From positions 1 to 46,352 of the forward strand of contig CAZOVB010000032.1 of assembly GCA_964583095.1 (NCBI GenBank): a DNA stretch of 46,352 nt, in the 5' to 3' direction. The notes below the pieces were generated by a model, which made no database searches, was not told where the DNA came from, and was given only the letters and a program-made list of their open reading frames with translations. Position 1 is the stretch's first letter. Each line of letters starts with the position of its first letter. The DNA is from CAZOVB01 sp964583095 (GTDB lineage Bacteria; Planctomycetota; Phycisphaerae; SM23-33). Shown here one piece after another: positions 41,118 through 46,352 of this stretch. The position numbers were made by a program, and so were the translations under genes.

Positions 41118-42153
41118 GACGACTCCCGGTATCCCGGTGGTGGCCCTTGCGCAGCTGCCCGCAGGCGGCATCGGCTTGCACCCCGCGGGATTTACGAACC
41201 TGGACGTTCACTCCCAGTCGTTGCAGCCTTTGGGCAAACTCCTGCGTTTTCGCGGGCGTTGGACTCTCATAGCCCAGACAAGCCACCGGATTGTATCGAA
41301 TCAGGTTCACATTGCAACGCAGGCTCGAAGCCCATTTTGCCAATTCTTCCGCGCACCGGCGCGAATCATTGATCCCCTTCAGAAGAACATACTCCAACGT
41401 AATCTCTCGCTTTCGGCTGCGATAAAAGTCCTTTGCCGCCTCCATCAACTCTGCGATGGTGACCCGGGCCGAGGAGGGAATCAGCTCGCGGCGAAGCGCT
41501 TCGTTGGGAGCGTGGAGCGATAGGGCCAGGGTCACGGGCAGTTCCAGTCGGGCCAGTTTGCGGATCCCTGCAACCAATCCTACCGTAGAAACCGTGACTT
41601 TCCGCGCGCTGATACCCAAACGCTTCGGATCGACAATCGACTCGATCGCCTCGATGGTAGCATCAAGATTCGCAAGCGGCTCGCCCATTCCCATGAAGAC
41701 GACGTTGGTCACCGGTCTGGCTGCTTCTCGGCCCAGCCAGAGAATCTGCTGGAGGATTTCCGAGGCCGTCAGGTTCCGTTGGCACCCCTCCAGGCCCGAA
41801 GCACAGAAGACACAACCCATCGCGCAGCCCACCTGCGTCGAGACACAGGCCGTCGCCCGCGGCCCGGAGGGAATGAGAACCGCCTCCACCTGCTGCTCGT
41901 CGCAGAGTTCCAGAAGGCACTTGAGCGTGCCGTCGGGAGTGCGTTGAACCTTGACAAGTCGGCTGTCGAGGACATCGATCTGTCCGGCCAGATCCTCTCG
42001 CAGAGATTTTGGCAGGTTGGTCATTTCCGACAGCGACAGGGCGCCCTTGTCCCAGATCCACTGCCGGATCTGGTCGGCCCGGTAGGGTTTCTGTCCCTGC
42101 CGGACCAACAGGTCCTTCAGGGCTTCGTCACGCAACTCGAGCAGATTAGACAA
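41086..42153 (-). CDS. rlmN: 23S rRNA (A2503-C2)-methyltransferase and tRNA methyltransferase RlmN
   Basis: A 355-residue radical-SAM enzyme that methylates A2503 of 23S rRNA and A37 of tRNAs. The cluster cysteines are C110, C114 and C117 in GCAMGCVFCASG; VFMGMGEPLANLD and STVGLVAGIRKLA are family blocks. The late QADAACGQL holds the methyl-transferring cysteine. A TTG start at 42153 is inferred, since no ATG is near; it overlaps the previous gene by 8 bp. The last 20 residues are Arg/Lys-rich and overlap the sigma-factor start. Confidence 0.95.
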   Translation of the reverse strand: MSNLLELRDEALKDLLVRQGQKPYRADQIRQWIWDKGALSLSEMTNLPKSLREDLAGQIDVLDSRLVKVQRTPDGTLKCLLELCDEQQVEAVLIPSGPRATACVSTQVGCAMGCVFCASGLEGCQRNLTASEILQQILWLGREAARPVTNVVFMGMGEPLANLDATIEAIESIVDPKRLGISARKVTVSTVGLVAGIRKLARLELPVTLALSLHAPNEALRRELIPSSARVTIAELMEAAKDFYRSRKREITLEYVLLKGINDSRRCAEELAKWASSLRCNVNLIRYNPVACLGYESPTPAKTQEFAQRLQRLGVNVQVRKSRGVQADAACGQLRKGHHRDTGSRLGKADHRKET

Positions 42154-42595
42154 GATCGCCCCGCCGGCGCGCCTGAGACATCAACTCGGACAGTTCTCCC
42201 GAGGCCAGGAAGGTATCGAGCTGCTCGACGGTCTCGAAGATCCGATCACTGAAAGCCCGGATCACCCAGTTGGCCACCAAAGGGGTGACGCTCAGGACCG
42301 TTGATCCGTTGCGATAGGCTTCGTACATCTCAATGGCTGTGCCCATCGACGCGCTGGGGCAGTAGGCGATGAGCAGGTCGGAATCCATCGCTCGCTGGAC
42401 CCCGTCTTCGAAGGTCAGGCGGATCTGGTCCAGATCGTACCCGATCGAATGGGGGTGAGCCGTGTAATGACAGTAGACCTCGGCCTGGGGCACATGGCGC
42501 GAGAGGGACGCCTTGATCGGTTCGCGCCAGTCCTGCTTGTGGATCTCCGCCTCTACCAGAGATCCCTGGATGATGCCGGCCAGGAATACGTTCAT
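42146..42595 (-). CDS. Nucleoside 2-deoxyribosyltransferase-like protein
   Basis: A 149-residue small enzyme. It starts VFLAGIIQGS and has the typical DSDLLIAYCPSASMGTAIEM, in which the catalytic glutamate of the deoxyribosyltransferase family would be E89. Such proteins transfer deoxyribose between bases or act as nucleoside hydrolases. Substrate cannot be inferred. The gene overlaps the M48 gene by 4 bp (ATGA) and rlmN by 8 bp, so it is firmly in the operon. Confidence 0.75.
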   Translation of the reverse strand: MNVFLAGIIQGSLVEAEIHKQDWREPIKASLSRHVPQAEVYCHYTAHPHSIGYDLDQIRLTFEDGVQRAMDSDLLIAYCPSASMGTAIEMYEAYRNGSTVLSVTPLVANWVIRAFSDRIFETVEQLDTFLASGELSELMSQARRRGDLV

Positions 42596-43719
42596 TCTTC
42601 AAAAGCTCCTGCTGGGGGATTGTGTCCGGAGTGACTGCAACCATTACGCACGAAGTTGTCGATCAGTTCAAGGACCTCCGGGCGGGAAAGATGAGAATCC
42701 AGCAGCCTGGGAGACAATCTCGGCCGCTTCGGATCCGCCAGGAGTATGCACTCCATTGCCTGGCGATAGCTTTTCGGGTCGCACGTCATCTCCAGCGCGC
42801 GGATGTGGGCTGCTCGCTCCTGGTATCGGGACTGGGCCAGGAGAACCGGCGACCACCCGCGCTCCCAAAGAAGATCGATCAGGACACAAAGGGCCAGCAG
42901 ACTCCCCGGCCCGAGACCGGCACCGGCCATCTGCCGGGAAACGACCACCCAGGCCAGAAGGGTTGCCGAGGCCAGCGAGATCCCCCGCTCCAGCAGACGA
43001 CTGGAACGGCTGTGCCCACAGGCGTGGTGGGCCAGCTCATGGGCAAACAGGGCCCGTTGGCCCCTCAGGCCCAGATCCATGACCGCAGAGCGAACCAGCA
43101 CGATTCGCGCCGGCGTCCGGATCCCCGGGCCGAAATACCCCGCAGGGCTTGGCCCGGGCCAGAGATCCGGATCGGCCCAGCAGCACCAGACGTCCAGGTA
43201 CCCACACCGGGCGGCAAAATCCTGAAGCTCACGCAGGCTGGGATCTTCCGAAAGAGGTTGAGGATGACGAGGCCGGCCTCGATGCAACTGCGAGCCCAGG
43301 ACCAGCCACAAGGCCGTCAGGAGGATCCCTGCCCCTGCCAGGCCCGCAAACACCGCAGGTTCAGTCACGGATGCCGGAATCAGCAGAGACATCGGCAGCA
43401 TCAGACAGGTCATGCCGGAACTCAAGCAGGCCAGGAGCGAATGCCTTGGCCAGGTCTTGGCTCCCTGGTCCTTCCGGCCCTTCCGCAGGGCGATTTCCCC
43501 CGGCAGAGTGAAAAGGACATAGCCCCCCAGCCACATTCCGCTGAAGATCAGGACCCGGGCCAGTCTCCCCGCCGGGCCCGGCACAGGGGGAGCCCAGAAT
43601 CGCTCAACGAGGCCTCCAGCCAGAAAGAACGCGGCGCAGTACAGGATCTCCACACCTGTCTGGAGAAAACGGAGCCGGGTGAGGGTGAATCGGGACGCAG
43701 TGGAAGCCGGAGGTTGCAT
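42592..43719 (-). CDS. M48-type membrane metallopeptidase
   Basis: A 375-residue membrane protease. Four hydrophobic segments precede the catalytic HELAHHACGH at 227-236 (HExxH zinc site), and another lies just after it. The third ligand is probably the glutamate of YQERAAHIRALEM. The architecture is close to HtpX/Ste24 (M48) or BlaR-like M56 peptidases. It may handle membrane-protein quality control. TATAAT sits 6 bp before its ATG. The stop overlaps the deoxyribosyltransferase-like gene. Confidence 0.85.
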   Translation of the reverse strand: MQPPASTASRFTLTRLRFLQTGVEILYCAAFFLAGGLVERFWAPPVPGPAGRLARVLIFSGMWLGGYVLFTLPGEIALRKGRKDQGAKTWPRHSLLACLSSGMTCLMLPMSLLIPASVTEPAVFAGLAGAGILLTALWLVLGSQLHRGRPRHPQPLSEDPSLRELQDFAARCGYLDVWCCWADPDLWPGPSPAGYFGPGIRTPARIVLVRSAVMDLGLRGQRALFAHELAHHACGHSRSSRLLERGISLASATLLAWVVVSRQMAGAGLGPGSLLALCVLIDLLWERGWSPVLLAQSRYQERAAHIRALEMTCDPKSYRQAMECILLADPKRPRLSPRLLDSHLSRPEVLELIDNFVRNGCSHSGHNPPAGAFEE

Positions 43720-43725
43720 AGACGG

Positions 43726-43731
43726 ATTATA
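43726..43731 (-). promoter_or_regulatory. Possible leaderless promoter for the M48 gene
   Basis: A perfect TATAAT (minus strand) lies 6 bp before the ATG at 43719, so transcription from it would begin at or next to the start codon. The -35 region is weak (CTGACC about 19 bp upstream). Confidence 0.35.
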
Positions 43732-43752
43732 CCGCCGGGAAGCCTTTAGCGG

Positions 43753-44433
43753 TCAGGTGCTCCTGGAACCTTTTCGCTGCATCCAGACCCAGTGGATCAG
43801 CAGCAGAATGACCCCAACGACCAGAAAGACATCGGCCAGGTTGAAGATCCACGGGTAGATGCTTCGATCCCCGATCTTGAGCGAGGAAAAATCGATGAAG
43901 TCCCGTACATGTCGATCAATGGTTCCGGAACCTCCAGGCACCTCGACACTGCTGAACAGCCGATCGTACCAGTTCCCCAAAGCTCCGGCGAGGATCAGCC
44001 CCAGTGCAATGTGGGTGGCATAGAACCGGCTGGGACTCGACAGAAACATGCCCAACACCAGGGCGATGGTGGCCAGGGTGGCCAGGCTGACCATCACAGG
44101 GGGCATGGGCATACCAAAAACCACTCCGGGGTTCAGCGAAAGGGTGAATTCCATTCCCGCGGCTACCTTCTCGCTGAGGAGCCCATTGCTTCGCAGGGCC
44201 TGGAGCATGGTTTCCGGGCTGGGATCCGGCAGCCTCCCTTGAAGGTTTTCGGCCGCAGGCTCGAGTCGGGGGTCATCCAGAAGCCACTGAAAGACATAAT
44301 GCTTGCTGGCCAGATCCGAGGCCAGACCCACTACTACAACCAGGGCAAAGAGCCCGATAGCAAAGGGGCTTCGCCAGGTGTGACCGGCGGGGCGGGCCTG
44401 TTGGACCAGCGGCTCAGAAGTCTTCTTCTTCAA
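43753..44433 (-). CDS. lspA: Lipoprotein signal peptidase (signal peptidase II)
   Basis: A 226-residue inner-membrane aspartic protease that cleaves lipoprotein signals after lipidation; three lipoprotein-like genes occur in the window. Motifs are NPGVVFG at 101-107, GALGNWYDR at 150-158, VRDFIDF with D178 and FNLAD with D201, the catalytic aspartates. Membrane helices lie near 24-38, 112-130, 141-154 and 200-216. The start is read as TTG at 44433, overlapping the DksA-like gene by 20 bp, with GGAAG upstream. A longer frame upstream is shadow of the DksA-like gene. A ~50-residue periplasmic insert after the first helix is longer than usual. Confidence 0.9.
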   Translation of the reverse strand: MKKKTSEPLVQQARPAGHTWRSPFAIGLFALVVVVGLASDLASKHYVFQWLLDDPRLEPAAENLQGRLPDPSPETMLQALRSNGLLSEKVAAGMEFTLSLNPGVVFGMPMPPVMVSLATLATIALVLGMFLSSPSRFYATHIALGLILAGALGNWYDRLFSSVEVPGGSGTIDRHVRDFIDFSSLKIGDRSIYPWIFNLADVFLVVGVILLLIHWVWMQRKGSRST

Positions 44434-45184
44434 CGTCCTGGTCTTCCTCTCCGGCCTCTTCGAGATCGTCTTGCTCCTGGCTGTCCTCAATATCTTCTTC
44501 GTCTTCTTCTTCGTCGAGGCCCCCGTAGGCGTGTTCGTCGTCTTCGTCTTCGACGGGTCGGGCCAGGCCCTTTTCCAGCTGTCTCTGGTACTCAATGCAG
44601 TACTTGGACCAGGGCCGGGCACGCAGCCGCGGCAAGCCGATCGGATCGCCGGTGCCCAGGCAGACGCCGAAGGTCTTGTGTTCGATGCGTTCCAGGGCGT
44701 CGTTGATCTCCTGGAGGAGAATCCTCTCGGACTCCAGCAGCCCCAGTGTGAATTCCTGCTCGTAGTTGTCCGTTCCGACATCCGCCGGATGGGTGGGCAT
44801 ATTGAACGATTCGGGCCTGTCATCCTGCCGATCCTTGCCCAGGGCGTCGGCCTCGATGCCGTTCATGTCGCCGATCAACTCCCGTCGCTTCTCGATGAGC
44901 ATCTTGCGAAACTCGCCCAGTTCCTTCTTGGTCAGGGGAGACTTGACCTTTCGGCCTGGGGAAGATGCCTTTTTGGTCGAGGTCTTTTTGGCGGTCTTCT
45001 TGGCCGAGGCCTTGCCGGCCTGGGCGGATCGCTTCGACCGGGACGCAGATTTCTTTGCCTTGGTCGAAGACTTCCTGCTCTTGGAGGCTTTCGAGGCCGA
45101 GGCTTTCTTGCTCTTGGAGGCTGAAGCGGTTTTTCGCTGGGTTTTGGTCTTGCTTGTGCTTTTTCCACTGCTCTTTTTTGCCAC
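44414..45184 (-). CDS. DksA/TraR-family protein with histone H1-like basic tail
   Basis: A 256-residue protein in three parts. Residues 1-90 are Lys/Ser/Ala/Thr-rich with repeated AxKK/SxSK units (SKSKKASASKASKSRKSS, KKTAKKTSTKKA), like a histone H1 tail. Residues 95-205 are a DksA/TraR domain (TKKELGEFRKMLIEKRRELIGD, then MPTHPADVG and an ESERILLQEINDALERI helix). The finger reads FGVCLGTGDPIGL and YCIEYQ, so the second and fourth cysteines are lost and zinc binding is unlikely. The last 45 residues are Asp/Glu-rich. Opposite charges at the two ends suggest DNA contact and self-masking (inference). A GTG start with GGGA 9 bp upstream fits; the upstream frame has no similarity. Confidence 0.85.
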   Translation of the reverse strand: MAKKSSGKSTSKTKTQRKTASASKSKKASASKASKSRKSSTKAKKSASRSKRSAQAGKASAKKTAKKTSTKKASSPGRKVKSPLTKKELGEFRKMLIEKRRELIGDMNGIEADALGKDRQDDRPESFNMPTHPADVGTDNYEQEFTLGLLESERILLQEINDALERIEHKTFGVCLGTGDPIGLPRLRARPWSKYCIEYQRQLEKGLARPVEDEDDEHAYGGLDEEEDEEDIEDSQEQDDLEEAGEEDQDVEEEDF

Positions 45185-45257
45185 GATAACAGTCCCTTTC
45201 CGGCCGGCGGAGCCTGGGTTCTTCGCTCCGTGTGCCTGGATCCATGGAAACTGGATC

Positions 45258-45285
45258 ACTATATGCTTCTGAAGCAAATTGTCAA
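45258..45285 (-). promoter_or_regulatory. Sigma-70-type promoter with palindromic spacer
   Basis: On the minus strand TTGACA (45285-45280) and TATAGT (45263-45258) are 16 bp apart. TGCTTCTGAAGCA (45264-45276), a perfect palindrome around one base, fills most of the spacer, where a repressor could bind. Start of transcription would be near 45250, about 66 bp before the GTG. Confidence 0.7.
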
Positions 45286-45459
45286 GGCGTCCGATGGGTG
45301 CATTTTTCCTATATCGGCTCAACGGCCCCGGACGAGCAATGCCCCTTGCTACGAAAACCCGGTCGCGAAGGTTTTGGCTTTCTCTCTGAGGGGATTTTCC
45401 TATACCATTTTGCCTGCCGCGGGACCTGCCTACGCCCACAAACCAGAGCTTACTCCGAC

Positions 45460-46352
45460 ATGAAGCAGAAACAGAACATTCCGCCCTGGCTGACAAAACT
45501 TCGGACTCTCTGCCTGTCCGTGGTCTTCCTGACTGCTGTTCTGGCTGGTGGCTACTATATTTACGTCCGGGTCTTCCGGAACAACTTCCACGTGGTCGTG
45601 GAGGGGAAAGTCTACCGATCCGCCCAACCTTCGCCCACGCATCTTCGACGCTGGAGGGACCGCTACGGCCTGAAAAGCATCCTGAACCTCAGGGGGAGCA
45701 GCTCGAACGACTACTACCTGGCCGAGGAGGCCGCGGCGGAGGAACTGGGCCTGGATTTGGTTTCCATTCGATTCAGTGCCCAGGATCTGCCCCCCCGACC
45801 CTACCTCCTGGAGCTCTTTGAAGCCTTGGAATCCCTCCCCCAGCCGATGCTCCTGCATTGCGCCGAAGGAGCCGACCGCACCGGCGTAGCCAGTGTCCTG
45901 GCGGCTATGTCGATCGGGCAGCAGGGATACGAACAGGCCCTGGGGCAGCTTTCAGCCAAGTATTTTCACCTGAGTCCCGATCCGCTGCACATCGCCGGAC
46001 TTTTCGAAGCCTACGAAGAATGGTGCACCCAAGAAGGCAAGAATACGGCCGGATGGCAGCAGTTTCGCAGATGGGCGATGGATCATTATCACGTAAAGTA
46101 CTATTTCATCCGTTACAAGGTGCCCGAACGAATCGATGGCCGTCCGGGCCAGAGGATTCCCGTAATCGTTGGAATCCGAAACATCAGCGACTCCGTGCTG
46201 CCGGCCTCGGACATGAAGAAGCACTTTACCCTGTCAGCCTTTCTGGGTTCGAGCCTCCAGGAGAAGCCCGACACGGAACTCGCTGCCCGAGTGGAACTGC
46301 CCCGCCGGGACCTGCCTCCCGACGAGGACCTCGAGCTTACGATCCAGCTTCA
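45460..46352 (+). CDS. Membrane-anchored dual-specificity-type protein phosphatase, partial
   Basis: The frame runs 297 residues to the window edge without a stop. A membrane helix lies at about 17-36. The phosphatase domain follows (FHVVVEGKVYRSAQPSPTHL, SILNLRGS), with the general acid probably D109 and the signature HCAEGADRTG, giving C134 and R140. From about residue 205 a beta-rich region begins (IPVIVGIRNISDSVLPASDM), which looks like an immunoglobulin-like fold. It would dephosphorylate proteins or lipids at the outer face of the membrane. It is divergent from the histone-tailed DksA-like gene, with 275 bp between. Confidence 0.85.
   Translation, partial: MKQKQNIPPWLTKLRTLCLSVVFLTAVLAGGYYIYVRVFRNNFHVVVEGKVYRSAQPSPTHLRRWRDRYGLKSILNLRGSSSNDYYLAEEAAAEELGLDLVSIRFSAQDLPPRPYLLELFEALESLPQPMLLHCAEGADRTGVASVLAAMSIGQQGYEQALGQLSAKYFHLSPDPLHIAGLFEAYEEWCTQEGKNTAGWQQFRRWAMDHYHVKYYFIRYKVPERIDGRPGQRIPVIVGIRNISDSVLPASDMKKHFTLSAFLGSSLQEKPDTELAARVELPRRDLPPDEDLELTIQL

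Noticed and set aside
44434..44823. Fusion of lspA to a basic N-terminal domain
   Set aside because: The added residues are the DksA-like gene read in another frame; the inferred TTG at 44433 is a better start.
1..46352. tRNA, rRNA, CRISPR arrays or complete insertion sequences
   Set aside because: Intergenic gaps were read on both strands; none has cloverleaf, regular repeat-spacer or transposase features.

Overview
The window reads as chromosomal DNA of a GC-rich bacterium, most likely a planctomycete of the Phycisphaerae type. This is inferred from two PEP-CTERM surface proteins, an outer PQQ-type beta-propeller protein, an XylR-like AraC regulator beside an FAD-dependent oxidoreductase, DksA-like proteins with damaged zinc fingers (one with a lysine-rich histone-like tail), and several lipoproteins of unknown function. 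No rRNA, tRNA, CRISPR array, prophage or intact insertion sequence was seen. All 44 genes listed look intact except the two cut by the window edges.

Region 1 (1-1507, plus strand): the 3' end of a DegT/DnrJ sugar aminotransferase, then a small membrane protein with a TrkA-C (RCK-C) domain and a Gln/Lys-rich tail.

Region 2 (1521-17397, minus strand) is the main attraction. Sixteen genes run head to tail, most overlapping or nearly touching: pfkB, ppsA, a D-lactate-dehydrogenase-like gene, a DksA-like gene, glgP, then an N-type F-ATPase (atpD-C-Q-R-B-E-F-A-G order) and a GH130 mannoside phosphorylase/glycosidase. A CPA2 cation/proton antiporter gene is embedded between atpQ and atpR, overlapping both. 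The c subunit has the sodium-type ES(T)xxY site and a second carboxylate (E32 with E65). The b subunit carries a delta-like C-terminus and there is no separate delta gene. The layout suggests one regulated energy module: glycogen is phosphorolysed, passed through phosphofructokinase, and its reducing equivalents disposed of as D-lactate, while a rotary ion pump and an antiporter set the ion gradients. The link to low oxygen or starvation is inference.

Region 3 (17641-23381, plus): DNA repair genes mutM and ligA, a secreted PQQ-propeller protein with a terminator, and a lipoprotein.

Region 4 (23418-31581, mixed): two PEP-CTERM proteins, an isolated dnaN, an FAD-dependent oxidoreductase, the XylR-like regulator with a perfect palindrome in its promoter, an M20 dipeptidase and a zinc-ribbon protein. 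A 411-bp gap (27173-27583) holds long hairpins and a 23-bp direct repeat.

Region 5 (31715-36673, minus): xseA, xseB, a sugar-phosphate isomerase/epimerase-like protein, an amidohydrolase and a lipoprotein, ending in a rho-independent terminator. Divergent to it are xylA (clear promoter and strong terminator) and ribD.

Region 6 (39499-45184, minus): a likely operon starting at a good sigma-70 type promoter: histone-tailed DksA-like protein, lspA, an M48 protease, a nucleoside deoxyribosyltransferase-like protein, rlmN, an ECF sigma factor and its likely anti-sigma factor. Divergent from it, a membrane-anchored dual-specificity-type phosphatase runs off the end of the window.
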